From positions 1 through 64,000 of the forward strand of contig CACJAW010000004.1 in NCBI GenBank assembly GCA_902591495.1: a stretch of DNA of 64,000 bases, read 5' to 3'. The position numbers and the translations under genes were made by a program. This document shows positions 47,660 through 58,860 of the stretch, in pieces. Below the pieces are notes generated by a model that saw nothing but the letters and a program-made list of their open reading frames with translations, was not told where the DNA came from and searched no databases. Every line of letters starts with the position of its first letter. Positions within the stretch are counted from its first letter, which is position 1. Origin of the DNA: an uncultured Pseudohongiella sp. (GTDB taxonomy: Bacteria > Pseudomonadota > Gammaproteobacteria > Pseudomonadales > Pseudohongiellaceae).

Positions 47660-49474
47660 CTACCCACGACCCCCAGCTACCTTAAGCTGGTTTAGCTCAA
47701 AATCTCGAATTCGCTGTCGATAGTGTTCAATTGTTTGCGATGTTAGGACATTTCGCTGATCATCCTTTAATTCGCCACCCAAATCATTGCTAATTTGCTG
47801 CGCGGCATTCAGCATTTTTTCAAAAGCTTGTAAGTTATTTAAACTTGTTGGTAAAGCGAGGAAAAAGCTAACACCAATAGTAGAAAACTCACTCAATTGA
47901 TCAAGGTCAAATGTCCCAGGATTTAAAGCATTTGCCGCGCTACAGATTAAATTGGGGTCTTCTTCTATACCATCGTAAAGATGGAATATACCCATTTCTC
48001 CATATCGGAATCCTGCTCTTTCAATCGTTTGAACCAAATACCTTCCCTCAAATACGCTTCCTGAGGGAGACATAACACTCATGACTAAGACCTCCAGAGG
48101 GTCAGGGTTTAGCGGTTTATTCGAAATCTTTGATCGATTCTCCTGCTTGTCAGTATCCGAACGACCGGCGCTAATTGCTGCCGCTGCCTGTTCTATACTC
48201 GTCACATTGTCCAGATTGGAGGCTTGTTCGTAATCATCTCTCTGTTGTTCTTGCGTTGGATCAAAATCATTTTCATCATTTTCATTGTCTTGATAAGACA
48301 AGTCACTCTCGTTCTGATCAATGAAATCTTCCAATTCCTCAATAAGATCAGATTGCAAGGTTGATTCTTTGTCTTCCAAAATAGGAGTTTTCTCAAGAAA
48401 ATCTTCATCCGGTTTTGACTTAAAAACTGAGAGTAACTTATTCAATCCACCCCTTAATGTTGGATTTTTATTATTCGAGGCCTGCCTATCTTCCGCAGAA
48501 CCCTCTTCTGCATCAGAAGGGATCTGAGGCTCATCAAAACCTATTCTCTCTCCAGCAGTCATCGAAAAGTTTTCAAAACTTCCAGAATCAGAGAAATCAT
48601 CGCTCTCCAAAATATCCGGAGAATTTTCCCCCGGAAGGCTGCCTTCTGTAACGGCCGCGGAAAACTCGTTCGGTTTATCGCTAACTAAACTAGCTGAGTT
48701 TGATTTTTCAAATCCTTTGACAGGCGGAGTTGTGTAGTCGATTCCGATTGAATCAGGACGAGCTTCCTCATGATTGCTATCTGATACTGCATAGAGCTCA
48801 TCATCTTCGTACCATTCATTTTCTGGATAATCAGAAATTTCGAGTTCGGAAGATGTCTCTTCAATTGAACCGACGGCATTTAAATCTTCATGTAAGTCAT
48901 ATGCGTTTTTATACTGGGACGCCTCAGGACCAGGATCATCACTGGCCACCCCATAAGGCTCATGCTCAGTAACTTCTTCAAATTCATGTGGGGCAACACT
49001 GTTACTTTGGAGTTCCTCCGCCACAATATGGGTATAACTCCAATCGGACTCCGGCCCTTGTTTCAAGATATTAGGGACAGCTAATCCTGCTGTATCTGCA
49101 TTAAATTGCGTATGGACAGGATCTTTATCTTCAGCACCTAGTTCGCCTGAATCTATCCCAGAGTCTCCCAATTCGACTACATCCATCAGAATTGGGATCA
49201 AGTCGTCATTGTGTGATGCTGGCTTATTTTGCCTGTCAAAGGAGTCATCAGATTGAAAGTCTTGAGAGGCATCGGCTCTACTAACCACTCGAGCTCCACC
49301 AGTTGGTAGCTCAGCTAGTTCTAATTCCTCAGGATCGAAGTCTTGCGGAATATTTTTATCTATAGTTAAACGAATTTGTCCCTTACGAACCTGAATTGCA
49401 ACAAAAAGCCCACGCAGAAGAACCGCGACCATTACAAACCCAAGGAGTAAAATTATAAGCTCTCGCGGATCCAT
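47660..49474 (-). CDS. zipA: Cell division protein ZipA with very long acidic linker (internal ATG at 49474 preferred)
   Basis: N-terminal anchor MDPRELIILLLGFVMVAVLLRGLFVAIQVRKGQI; C-terminal EVLVMSVMSPSGSVFEGRYLVQTIERAGFRYGEMGIFHLYD; between smc and ligA. Confidence 0.9.
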   Translation of the reverse strand: MDPRELIILLLGFVMVAVLLRGLFVAIQVRKGQIRLTIDKNIPQDFDPEELELAELPTGGARVVSRADASQDFQSDDSFDRQNKPASHNDDLIPILMDVVELGDSGIDSGELGAEDKDPVHTQFNADTAGLAVPNILKQGPESDWSYTHIVAEELQSNSVAPHEFEEVTEHEPYGVASDDPGPEASQYKNAYDLHEDLNAVGSIEETSSELEISDYPENEWYEDDELYAVSDSNHEEARPDSIGIDYTTPPVKGFEKSNSASLVSDKPNEFSAAVTEGSLPGENSPDILESDDFSDSGSFENFSMTAGERIGFDEPQIPSDAEEGSAEDRQASNNKNPTLRGGLNKLLSVFKSKPDEDFLEKTPILEDKESTLQSDLIEELEDFIDQNESDLSYQDNENDENDFDPTQEQQRDDYEQASNLDNVTSIEQAAAAISAGRSDTDKQENRSKISNKPLNPDPLEVLVMSVMSPSGSVFEGRYLVQTIERAGFRYGEMGIFHLYDGIEEDPNLICSAANALNPGTFDLDQLSEFSTIGVSFFLALPTSLNNLQAFEKMLNAAQQISNDLGGELKDDQRNVLTSQTIEHYRQRIRDFELNQLKVAGGRG

Positions 49475-49580
49475 AAATTTTTCGCCCAAAACAGTATTTA
49501 CTAGAAACTTGTAAGGTTATCTTACAGTTAGCATGAATTCTTTAGCTCAAAAAAGACCTTAGGGGCTAAAAATCACAAAT

Positions 49581-52500
49581 TTACGTTGCTGCTAGCTCGG
49601 CCGCCTCATCGATATCAACTGCAACCATTCTTGATACACCAGCCTCGTGCATCGTCACACCCAAAAGTTGGTTAGCCATCTCCATTGTGATTTTATTGTG
49701 GGTAATAAATATGAACTGGACACTTTCCGACATTTCCTTTACCAGGTTGGCGTAACGTTGGACATTCGCATCATCAAGGGGGGCATCAACCTCATCCAGC
49801 ATACAAAATGGTGACGGATTTAAGTGGAAAATTGAAAAAACTAAAGCGATGGCGGTCATAGCTTTCTCACCGCCCGACAGAAGGTGAATGGTGCTATTTC
49901 TCTTGCCAGGAGGACGGGCCATGATCGCAACTCCGGTGTCTAAGAGGTCGTCTCCCGTCATATCTAGATAGGCTTGCCCACCACCAAATATCCTTGGAAA
50001 CAGGCTTTGCAATCCTGAATTAATCTTATCGAAGGTTTCTTTAAAGCGCTCTCTTGTTTCTTTGTCAATCTTGCGAATCGCGTTCTGCAAAGTGTTTAAA
50101 GCCTTTTCTAAATCATCATTTTGACTATCCAGAAAAACCTTTCTTTCACTCTGGTGTTTGTGCTCATCAATTGCTGCCAGATTTATGGGGCCAAGTCTTT
50201 GAATTCGATTACTTAGTTTTTCCAACTCTAAAGCACACTGCTCTTCCTCAAGATCCTCCGGCAGTCTTTGAAGCACTTGAGCCAGCTCAAAGCCTCCATC
50301 ATTCAGCTGTGCCAGGATTCCCTCGCGCTTCACCGAATACCCCTCGCTTTCGAGTCGTACCTGCATTAACTCTTCTTGAGACTTGTTCAACTGCTCCCCT
50401 ATTCCATTACGTTTCTGCTCTAATCCTCTGATAATATGTTCATTTTCTGCCAAATTGGTTTTGGCTTGCGTGAGTTCTTTTTCAACACCAAGGCGCTGTT
50501 TCAGCAAAGTTTCTAATTGCCCTCGCATGTCCTCCATAGGCTCGTCCGACTCATCGATCTGCCCCTCGAGCATTTGGACTCTCTCTTTCGACCTTTCGAC
50601 CTGAGTTGCCATACGATCCATAGTCTCTCGAGTTGATTTCAACTGCGCTTGCACTGACTGCTTCCTGAGTTCAAGTTCATGAGATAAATCCTTGAATTTT
50701 TTAACTTGATCTCTCGCTTCTTGTAACTCGCTCTGATTGCGCTCACGTTCTTGTTCAAGCTTTTCCCGAACACCCGCATCATCAGCCATAACATCTAATG
50801 CTTTTTCCAGATTAGATCTACTTTGTGAGATATTTTTCTCCTCAACAGCAAGCAGTTCCTCAAGGCTCGATAATTCATTTTGTATTCTTTGTTTACGTAC
50901 CTGGGCTTCGCTTTCTTTTGCTCGCTGGGCACTTATTTTAGACTTTAAATCACCCAGCTGCTTATTCGACTCGACAATACTGTGCTGAAGTTGCTCTCGC
51001 TGGAGCTCCTTTTCTTTTAGAGTTTTCTGAAGGCGTTTTTCTTCTTCTGAAAAATTTTGAGAAGATGAGTTTAATTGATTGATATTGTTATTAATTTTCT
51101 CCAATTTTTCACGACGATCCATGATCGAGTCTTTTGCTGATTTATTCCTAAATTGTATCCAGTTTACGCCCATCCAAATCCCATCGGGCGTAACAATAGA
51201 TTCGTTCTTAGACAATAATTTCCTCTGAACAATCGCGTCCTCGAAACTATTAGCTGTAAAAACATTCTGAAGTTTCGTCGAGATATCCCAAGAGCAGTCA
51301 ATTTTTTTAGAAAGTAGTGGTAATTTAGATTCTAAATTATTGTTTTCAGTTTTATTTTCTTGCCAGTTAACTACAGAAACATTGCATTGAGGGAGTTCTG
51401 AAAACATCGTTTTTAGCGTAGCCGCTTCCTGAACACAAATAGCATTTAACGAATCACCCAAAACCGCCTCAGCCGCAAGTTCCCAGCCCGGTTCAATTGA
51501 CAATTCGTCGATCAGGTCAGCCTCTTTGCTGTGCCCACTTCTCTGTAACCAAGATTCAATTGCTTTGGAATCCTGACCTGAGCCTGCTTTTTCGAGAGCT
51601 TCCAAAGAAGACCTCTCCCCCTCACACATTTGTAGCTCACGGCGAACCCGATTAAGCTGCTCAGAACAATCAGCCGAAGCTAAGCGGATCTTTTCAATTG
51701 CTTCGCTGCAACTGGCCATTTCTGCTTGGCTTTTCTGGATTTTATTTTCGAGATCGTCAGCTTGAGTGAGCCAGTCATCCAACTCTACAAATTTTCCTAC
51801 CTTCTCGAGAGATTCTAGCTCTTCATTGAGATTCTGCTTTTGTTGGAGCGATCTTCCAACGCTGTTTTCCAGTTGCTGGATTCTTGATTGCTCAACCTCT
51901 GCAGTCTGTCTCGGAGCTTCCGCTCTTTTGTTAAACGCCTCCCATTCTTCCTGCCAATCCCCTGTTATTTTCTCTGCATTAGTGAGGAGGTTGTTTGCAT
52001 TTCGCTCTGACTTTTCAGCGGTCTCTAATTCTGGAGACACCTCTCTTAGCTTCTCTTCAAGATTCGTAATTTTTATCAAATCAGTGTCTAGCTCTTCTTG
52101 AGTTTGCTTCCAGCCTTGCTCTGTATCAGCTAAATCAAGCTTAAGCTGTTCAACTCTCTCGATTCTATGTTCGATAGACTGCTCAATCCTTGTGATATCA
52201 TTTCCTAGACTATAAAACCTAGCTTGGACTGCACCTAAGGCGTCGGTTAATTCAGCATTTTCAGTGAGGTGTTTTTCGGAGTCTGCATCAAGACGCCTTT
52301 GATCGGCAATCTTAGATTCCACCTCTAATTGAAGTTTATTTATTTTCTCCTGATTAGCCTTTAGCTCTTTATCTAAATTTGACCATCGAATCACATTTAA
52401 GTTAGCTGTAGTCTCTCTTTCTTCCTGCTTTAACTGACCATATTTTTCTGCGGCCACTGATTGTCTCTTTAGGTGTTGTAGCTGACGCTCTAGTTCATCT

Positions 52501-53093
52501 CTAATATCTGACAACCGATCAAGGTTTTCTTTGGTTCTCTTTATTCGTCTCTCTGTTTCTTTTCTTCGTTCTTTATATTTTGATATTCCAGCCGCCTCTT
52601 CGATATAAATTCTTAGCTCTTCGGGCTTTGACTCGATAAGCCTAGAGACCATACCCTGTTCTATAATTGAATAACTTCTAGCACCTAAACCAGTTCCCAG
52701 AAAAATGTCCGTTATATCTTTTCGCCTGCAGGAAGTTCCGTTAAGCGAATAAACAGAATTGCCATCCCTATCGACCTTTCGTCTTACAGCTACTTCGTTA
52801 TAATTTACGTATTCACCAGTTAATTTCCTGTCTTGATTGTCAAAAACAAGTTCAACAGAAGCCTGACCTACAGGTTTTCGAGCGCTAGAGCCATTGAATA
52901 TAACGTCTGTCATGCTCTCGCCTCGTAAATTTTTGGCTGAGCTCTCCCCCATTACCCACCTAACAGCATCTATCACGTTTGACTTACCGCATCCATTCGG
53001 GCCAACTACCGCACCTAAATTCGAGGGGAAATTAATTACCGTTGGATCAACGAAAGATTTGAAGCCCGACAGCTTGATACTTTTCAGACGCAT
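49581..53093 (-). CDS. smc: Chromosome segregation protein SMC
   Basis: MRLKSIKLSGFKSFVDPT...VVGPNGCGKSNVIDAVRWVMGESSAKNLRGE; LSGGEKAMTAIALVFSIFHLNPSPFCMLDEVDAPLDDANV; central coiled coil. Confidence 0.97.
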   Translation of the reverse strand: MRLKSIKLSGFKSFVDPTVINFPSNLGAVVGPNGCGKSNVIDAVRWVMGESSAKNLRGESMTDVIFNGSSARKPVGQASVELVFDNQDRKLTGEYVNYNEVAVRRKVDRDGNSVYSLNGTSCRRKDITDIFLGTGLGARSYSIIEQGMVSRLIESKPEELRIYIEEAAGISKYKERRKETERRIKRTKENLDRLSDIRDELERQLQHLKRQSVAAEKYGQLKQEERETTANLNVIRWSNLDKELKANQEKINKLQLEVESKIADQRRLDADSEKHLTENAELTDALGAVQARFYSLGNDITRIEQSIEHRIERVEQLKLDLADTEQGWKQTQEELDTDLIKITNLEEKLREVSPELETAEKSERNANNLLTNAEKITGDWQEEWEAFNKRAEAPRQTAEVEQSRIQQLENSVGRSLQQKQNLNEELESLEKVGKFVELDDWLTQADDLENKIQKSQAEMASCSEAIEKIRLASADCSEQLNRVRRELQMCEGERSSLEALEKAGSGQDSKAIESWLQRSGHSKEADLIDELSIEPGWELAAEAVLGDSLNAICVQEAATLKTMFSELPQCNVSVVNWQENKTENNNLESKLPLLSKKIDCSWDISTKLQNVFTANSFEDAIVQRKLLSKNESIVTPDGIWMGVNWIQFRNKSAKDSIMDRREKLEKINNNINQLNSSSQNFSEEEKRLQKTLKEKELQREQLQHSIVESNKQLGDLKSKISAQRAKESEAQVRKQRIQNELSSLEELLAVEEKNISQSRSNLEKALDVMADDAGVREKLEQERERNQSELQEARDQVKKFKDLSHELELRKQSVQAQLKSTRETMDRMATQVERSKERVQMLEGQIDESDEPMEDMRGQLETLLKQRLGVEKELTQAKTNLAENEHIIRGLEQKRNGIGEQLNKSQEELMQVRLESEGYSVKREGILAQLNDGGFELAQVLQRLPEDLEEEQCALELEKLSNRIQRLGPINLAAIDEHKHQSERKVFLDSQNDDLEKALNTLQNAIRKIDKETRERFKETFDKINSGLQSLFPRIFGGGQAYLDMTGDDLLDTGVAIMARPPGKRNSTIHLLSGGEKAMTAIALVFSIFHLNPSPFCMLDEVDAPLDDANVQRYANLVKEMSESVQFIFITHNKITMEMANQLLGVTMHEAGVSRMVAVDIDEAAELAAT

Positions 53094-53316
53094 TGAAGTC
53101 TCGCGGATGCTGTCTTGTTATGGTAAGAATTTAATAGGAATCTACAAGTCACGTAGTTTACTTTACGTCGGCAATCAACTTAGTATTTTCTGAAAATTGA
53201 GGTGTCAATTTTATCCAATTAATGATTCCATTGACACAGTAATCTGCATAATAGACAAAAATAGTTGTTGGTAAGAAAAAATGTGAAATTCTAAAATAGT
53301 AAAATAAAGGAGTCGG

Positions 53317-53341
53317 AGGAATGACGTAATCGCTCATTCCT
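53317..53341 (-). terminator. Possible katG 3' hairpin AGGAATGA-N9-TCATTCCT
   Basis: 8-bp perfect stem 22 nt after katG stop; U tract weak. Confidence 0.4.
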
Positions 53342-53362
53342 CTTACTCAGTAAATTGGCCTA

Positions 53363-55579
53363 TTACGAATCTAAATCGAACCTATCTAAGGTCATTACCT
53401 TAGTCCAGGCAGCCACAAAGTCCTCAACAAATTCTTCTTTTGCGTCATCAGCCGCATAAAACTCTGAAATCGCGCGCAATTCTGAGTTAGAACCAAATAT
53501 CAGATCAACCGGAGTTGCGGTATAAAGAATCGCATTGGAGCCTTGCTCTCGTCCTTCATATACCCCTTCTTCTGAAGATGGAGCCCACCTAATCGACATA
53601 TCAACGAGATTAACAAAGAAGCTATTGTCCAAGACACCGGGAGAACTTGTCAGAACACCATGAGAACTGCTGTCTGCGTTAGCATTTAAAGCTCTCATTC
53701 CTGCCACTAGCACTGCCATTTCAGGCGCAGTTAAATTCAGTAGAGCAGCTTTTTCGACAAGCATCTCTGCAGGAGACCGTTGGTTATCATCACCAAAATA
53801 GTTTTTAAATCCATCCGCTGAAGGCTCTAAGACAGAGAAGGAGTTCTCATCGGTCTGATCTTGGGATGCGTCGGCTCGACCTGGGATAAAAGGAACCTCT
53901 ATGTCAAAACCACCCTGAGATGCGGCTTCTTCTATGGCGACGGCTCCAGCTAGCACAATTAGGTCGGCCAATGAAACACTTCGACGTGAGTTACTGTTAT
54001 TGAAGTCCATTTGTATATCACTAAGAACACCGAGAACTCGATCGATCTCATTTGAATCGTTTACTGCCCAGGAGCGCTGTGGTGCTAACCTTATACGAGC
54101 CCCATTTGCACCTCCCCTGTAGTCTGTACCTCGAAAGGACGATGCTGAAGACCATGCAGTTCTAACTAATTCAGAGACATTAAGATTTGATCCAGCAATT
54201 GCTGATTTTAACTCAGAAATATCGCCTTCTCTTAAATTCGACCCTGTCGATGGGATCGGATCTTGCCATACTAGCTCCTCGTCAGGCGCAAGATTCCCCA
54301 GATAGCGTGAGCTTGGCCCCATATCGCGATGCGTGAGTTTGAACCAAGCCCTTGCAAAAGCATCTTCAAACAATTCTGGATTTTCAAGCCAGCGACTGGT
54401 GATGGCACGATATTCAGGATCAACTCTCAACGCCAAATCAGTAGTAAACATCATAGGCGCATGTCTAATGTTAGAGTCGTGAGCATCAGGCACCAAATTA
54501 GAAGCGGCTCCCTCAGCAGGTTCCCACTGAGTTGCACCTGCTGGACTTTGAGTTTGAACCCACTCATAACCATAGAGGTTTTCCAGGTAATTGTGAGTCC
54601 AAGCCGCAGGATTTATCGTCCAGGCCCCCTCTAAGCCACTTGTAATTGTGTCAGCTGCATTACCCGAGCCATAGGTATTTTTCCAACCTAAACCTTGCTC
54701 CTCGATTGTCGCTCCTTCAGGCTCAGCACCAACGTAGTCATCCGGACTAGCGGCACCATGAGCTTTTCCAAATGTATGCCCTCCGGCAATTAGTGCCGCA
54801 GTTTCCTCATCGTTCATGGCCATTAGACCAAAAGCCTCTCTGATAGCATCAGCAGCAGACTGCGGGTCAGAATTTCCTCCTGGCCCTTGTGGGTTCACAT
54901 AAATCAGTCCCATTTGAGTCGCACCAAAAGGTTTCAGCAATTTTCCATCACCCCCTCGACGATTCGAGGCTAACCACTCACCCTCCGGTCCCCAATTAAC
55001 ATCTTCAGGCATCCATGAATCTTCTCTACCTCCCGCAAACCCGAAGGTCTCAAAACCCATCGACTCCATAGCAACTGTACCAGCAAGAATCATTAGATCT
55101 GCCCATGAAATGGACCTACCATACTTTTTCTTTATTGGCAGCAGCAGATATCTTGCCTTGTCTAAATTGGCATTATCTGGCCAACTGTTTAAGGGTGCGA
55201 AACGTTGCAATCCACCATCAGCGCCTCCTCTACCATCTGTAGTTCTATAAGTGCCAGCGCTATGCCAGGCCATCCTGATAAAAAACGGGCCATAATGACC
55301 AAAGTCTGCAGGCCACCAATCTTGTGAATTTGTCATAAGCTCAATTAGATCGCTTTTTAGAGCATCCATATCAAGGCTTTCATATGCCTCTCGGTAATTA
55401 AAACTATCACCCATTGGGTTTAAATGACTTGCACTATTATTCAGAGGCTCCAAGCTCAGTTGATTTGGCCACCAATAATCATTGTCTGGCATGGAATTCT
55501 GTGCTGACGATTCACCCATAGTGAAAAACAAAACTGGTAAAATGACCGCTAAAAAAGATGATGGTTTTTTTCGAATCAC
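53363..55579 (-). CDS. katG: Catalase-peroxidase with N-terminal signal peptide
   Basis: [71 protein letters not shown]; signal-like [28 protein letters not shown]. Confidence 0.96.
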   Translation of the reverse strand: MIRKKPSSFLAVILPVLFFTMGESSAQNSMPDNDYWWPNQLSLEPLNNSASHLNPMGDSFNYREAYESLDMDALKSDLIELMTNSQDWWPADFGHYGPFFIRMAWHSAGTYRTTDGRGGADGGLQRFAPLNSWPDNANLDKARYLLLPIKKKYGRSISWADLMILAGTVAMESMGFETFGFAGGREDSWMPEDVNWGPEGEWLASNRRGGDGKLLKPFGATQMGLIYVNPQGPGGNSDPQSAADAIREAFGLMAMNDEETAALIAGGHTFGKAHGAASPDDYVGAEPEGATIEEQGLGWKNTYGSGNAADTITSGLEGAWTINPAAWTHNYLENLYGYEWVQTQSPAGATQWEPAEGAASNLVPDAHDSNIRHAPMMFTTDLALRVDPEYRAITSRWLENPELFEDAFARAWFKLTHRDMGPSSRYLGNLAPDEELVWQDPIPSTGSNLREGDISELKSAIAGSNLNVSELVRTAWSSASSFRGTDYRGGANGARIRLAPQRSWAVNDSNEIDRVLGVLSDIQMDFNNSNSRRSVSLADLIVLAGAVAIEEAASQGGFDIEVPFIPGRADASQDQTDENSFSVLEPSADGFKNYFGDDNQRSPAEMLVEKAALLNLTAPEMAVLVAGMRALNANADSSSHGVLTSSPGVLDNSFFVNLVDMSIRWAPSSEEGVYEGREQGSNAILYTATPVDLIFGSNSELRAISEFYAADDAKEEFVEDFVAAWTKVMTLDRFDLDS

Positions 55580-55777
55580 AACTCTTCTCCCCTAAACTAC
55601 TAATGATGTGAATAGAGTGATAAATTACCGTGGCATGAAGATTTTGTACAATGATTATTTTCGATACAGGTAATTGGATTTTTCTGTTAGCTGTAACCTA
55701 TCAGATTTATGTTAGTAAAACTGTTGATATCTAGATCGCATTGATTTCCAATTGATGATAAAAATTAGGGAATAAAG

Positions 55778-56914
55778 TTGAATAAAGCATCGTTATTAAT
55801 CTTGTTATTGTTTGCATCTTCAGCCACCCCCCAAGACCTCACACTAGACGCATCTCTAGGGTTGTTTGATTTAGTATCTGGTTTTGAAGATGACCCGCTA
55901 GTGATCCCAATCGCCGCAGGAGGACAAGAAAGCGCGGAAGAATTAGGCAGTGACTGTTATGGATTGGTTGCTGACCGTCCAGATGTATCTATCAATTATT
56001 CGAGTGGAGAGTTTGAGTTAAATTTTGCTGTTCTGAGTGAAATTGACACTACGCTAGTAATTAACACTCCAAACGGTCAATGGGTATGCAATGATGACTA
56101 TAATTTGGTAAATCCCGGAATAAGTTTTGACGATCCTCAAAGTGGTCAATACGACATTTGGATAGGGGTTTATTCGGCAAACGATGAGCTCGATATGTCC
56201 CAACTTTTAGTATCAGAAGCTGATATTGATGATTTGTTTGGCTTGTATGAAAATTTTAGTCAAGGCAACGACGAGAATGTTGCCAGCGGTGGCTCAGGGA
56301 CCGGTTTTGTAATTAACAGCGATGGTCATGTGTTGACAAATTTTCACGTTATCGAAGGTTGTTCAGAAATCACTTTCCAGATTCGTGGTATCGAAGCTAA
56401 GAGTGTGTCGTTAATATCATCTAATCCGTCAGCTGATTTAGCCTTACTAAAACTTAATAGTTTTGACGGAGACCCGGCGAAATTCTCACCAGTAACCCAG
56501 ATTCAAATGGGTTCCGAACTTTTTGTGTATGGATTTCCTCTCGCGGGAGACTTATCAGCTCAAGGAAATTTTACTAACGGAATTGTAAGTTCAACGAACG
56601 GTTTAAATGATGACATGACACAATTTCAAATGACTGCGCCCGTCCAGCCTGGCAATAGTGGAGGGCCTGTTCTAAATAGAAATGGTAACGTGCTGGGTGT
56701 AGTCGTAGCCACGGCAAATCAGGATTTTTTTCGACAGCAACGAGGCACTGACACACAAAATATAAACTTTGCTATACATGGCGAGATCACTAAACGATTT
56801 TTGGAAAATAACAATATACCTCATGAAGTAGCCGAGAGTGAAACCGACACGATGTTACTCTCAGAAGTTGCAAGTCGAGCTCAGGAATATACTGGAATTT
56901 TACTATGCTTATGA
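55778..56914 (+). CDS. Secreted trypsin-like (S1) serine protease with N-terminal accessory domain, no PDZ domain recognised
   Basis: Signal MNKASLLILLLFASSATPQ; SGTGFVINSDGHVLTNFHVIEGC (His), SADLALLKL (Asp), PVQPGNSGGPVLN (Ser). Confidence 0.88.
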   Translation: MNKASLLILLLFASSATPQDLTLDASLGLFDLVSGFEDDPLVIPIAAGGQESAEELGSDCYGLVADRPDVSINYSSGEFELNFAVLSEIDTTLVINTPNGQWVCNDDYNLVNPGISFDDPQSGQYDIWIGVYSANDELDMSQLLVSEADIDDLFGLYENFSQGNDENVASGGSGTGFVINSDGHVLTNFHVIEGCSEITFQIRGIEAKSVSLISSNPSADLALLKLNSFDGDPAKFSPVTQIQMGSELFVYGFPLAGDLSAQGNFTNGIVSSTNGLNDDMTQFQMTAPVQPGNSGGPVLNRNGNVLGVVVATANQDFFRQQRGTDTQNINFAIHGEITKRFLENNNIPHEVAESETDTMLLSEVASRAQEYTGILLCL

Positions 56915-58359
56915 TAGATTTTTTTACAAATAAACTTCTTAAGAAACATTTCTATGGAAATTTTTTTTCATCTTATGTCCTATTAATTTTCATGTCAGCA
57001 ACTGTTTTTTCTGCAGAGCAGCAAGCTGGGTTTAATATAACAGCCCTTGATCGTTACGTGAGGGAACCAGATCCTAATTATTCATATAACATTATCAAAA
57101 CCATTGGTCATGAAGACTATGACACTTTCATCCTCGAGATGACTTCCCAGAAATGGTTAACTGAAGAAGAAGTAAATCACCCATTATGGGAACATTACAT
57201 GGTGATCGTAGCTCCTACCGAATTAAGAAGTGACATAGGCTTCCTTACGATTACCGGCGGCAGTAAAGCAAACAATGCACCGAGTGAGGCTCTTCAAACT
57301 GACATTAAAAGAGCTCTAGAAACAGGCACTGTAGTGAGTACACTCTACATGGTTCCTAATCAACCCTTAACCTTCTCAGATGATGATGGTCTTCTGCGTG
57401 CAGAGGACTCTATCATTGCATATACTTGGGATAAATATCTCAGAAGTGGTGATGATAAATGGCCGCTGAGACTTCCAATGACAAAAGCTGCTGTTAGGGC
57501 AATGGATACCATTTCCGATCTGATGATGGATAAAGATGGGGGCGGCAGGGCGGTAGACAAATTTGTTGTGGCCGGAGGATCCAAAAGAGGTTGGACAACT
57601 TGGACAACAGCCGTTGTGGACAACCGGGTCATTGCAATTATGCCGATCGTGATTGATATGTTAAATGTCAGCGAGTCTTTCAAACATCACTTTGAAGTTT
57701 ATGGAGCCTATTCAATGGCAGTCCTAGATTACGTTATCAGTGGAAATGTTAATTGGATTGATACACCTCAATGGGATGCTCTTATGGATATTGTTGAACC
57801 CTATGAGTATCGACACCGGCTCTCGTTACCAAAATACATTTTAAATTCAACGGGTGATGAATTTTTCTTACCCGATTCGTCTCAGTTTTACTGGAGAGAC
57901 CTGGTCGGTGAAAAGCACTTAAGATACGTACCAAACTCAAATCACAGCATGGCTGACACCGATATCTACGATAGTGTTGACGCCTGGTATCACTCAATCG
58001 TGCATAATGTAAAACCTCCCCGCTATTCATGGGATTTATCAGAGGATGGAACTATTAACGTATTTTCTTTCGACAAACCTGAGAAAGTATTACTGTGGCA
58101 AGCACATAATCCCGATAAACGAAATTTCACTCAGGCACTTATCGGAAAAGCCTATAGTAGCTCTCTGATAACAGAGAGCGAACCAGGCGTCTACAAAGTC
58201 AAACTAGATCCACCTGAAACTGGCTTTACCGCTTGCTATGTTGAAATGCATTACCCTAGTGGTATTGAAACGCCCTTTAAATTTTCGACCGGCGTAAAGG
58301 TTGTACCAGACATTACTGAACATACCTGGGAATTTAAACCTGACAGTGCACGTAACTAG
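56905..58359 (+). CDS. PhoPQ-activated pathogenicity-related protein (PqaA-like alpha/beta hydrolase fold)
   Basis: LDRYVREPDPNYSY, TVVSTLYMVPNQPLTF, EDSIIAYTWDKYL, VAGGSKRGWTTWTTAVVDNRVIAIMPIVIDMLN. Confidence 0.88.
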   Translation: MLMIDFFTNKLLKKHFYGNFFSSYVLLIFMSATVFSAEQQAGFNITALDRYVREPDPNYSYNIIKTIGHEDYDTFILEMTSQKWLTEEEVNHPLWEHYMVIVAPTELRSDIGFLTITGGSKANNAPSEALQTDIKRALETGTVVSTLYMVPNQPLTFSDDDGLLRAEDSIIAYTWDKYLRSGDDKWPLRLPMTKAAVRAMDTISDLMMDKDGGGRAVDKFVVAGGSKRGWTTWTTAVVDNRVIAIMPIVIDMLNVSESFKHHFEVYGAYSMAVLDYVISGNVNWIDTPQWDALMDIVEPYEYRHRLSLPKYILNSTGDEFFLPDSSQFYWRDLVGEKHLRYVPNSNHSMADTDIYDSVDAWYHSIVHNVKPPRYSWDLSEDGTINVFSFDKPEKVLLWQAHNPDKRNFTQALIGKAYSSSLITESEPGVYKVKLDPPETGFTACYVEMHYPSGIETPFKFSTGVKVVPDITEHTWEFKPDSARN

Positions 58360-58404
58360 CAAGTTCATACCTCTAACAAGAATCTATGAACTGAACTTTA
58401 AGTC

Positions 58405-58833
58405 TCAATTTTTATGAGTATATTTGCGCCCAGCATAGTCGAAATCTCTGAGCTCACGGTTTCGACGATCATTGAGAAAATAATTACAATGATAAGATCG
58501 AATTTCTGAGATTTTGTTATCCACGAAAACAAACCACTCTGTACCCCTCAAAATTTCATGCTTTAACTCGATTGAGGGCTTCCATCTCATAGACCACTCA
58601 ATGACCGCTTCAGGCTCACTTACGAGAGCATGATCTATTCCCCAAGTAGCTTCTGTTTTTGGTGCAACTTTACACCAGTAATTTGCTAGGCCTACTGCCG
58701 ATCTTACCGGCTCATGATCTACGAAGTAATGCACAATATCATCTGTAAAGGTTGATTTCATAAGTGCCGCATCACGCTGATTACAGGCATCATAATACTT
58801 CTCAATTATCTGAATATAAGGATGCTTAGTCAT
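58405..58833 (-). CDS. SnoaL-like / nuclear transport factor 2-fold protein
   Basis: IIEKYYDACNQRDAALMKSTFTDDIVHYFVDHEPVRSAVGLANYWCKVA...WFVFVDNKISEIRSYHCN. Confidence 0.75.
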   Translation of the reverse strand: MTKHPYIQIIEKYYDACNQRDAALMKSTFTDDIVHYFVDHEPVRSAVGLANYWCKVAPKTEATWGIDHALVSEPEAVIEWSMRWKPSIELKHEILRGTEWFVFVDNKISEIRSYHCNYFLNDRRNRELRDFDYAGRKYTHKN

Positions 58834-58860
58834 ATGCTCCGGAAAGATATAATAATGCCG

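Noticed and set aside
50054-50988. Cluster of + strand ORFs inside smc
   Set aside because: Antisense shadows of a coiled-coil gene, Ser/Cys/Phe-rich as expected from complementing E/K/Q codons
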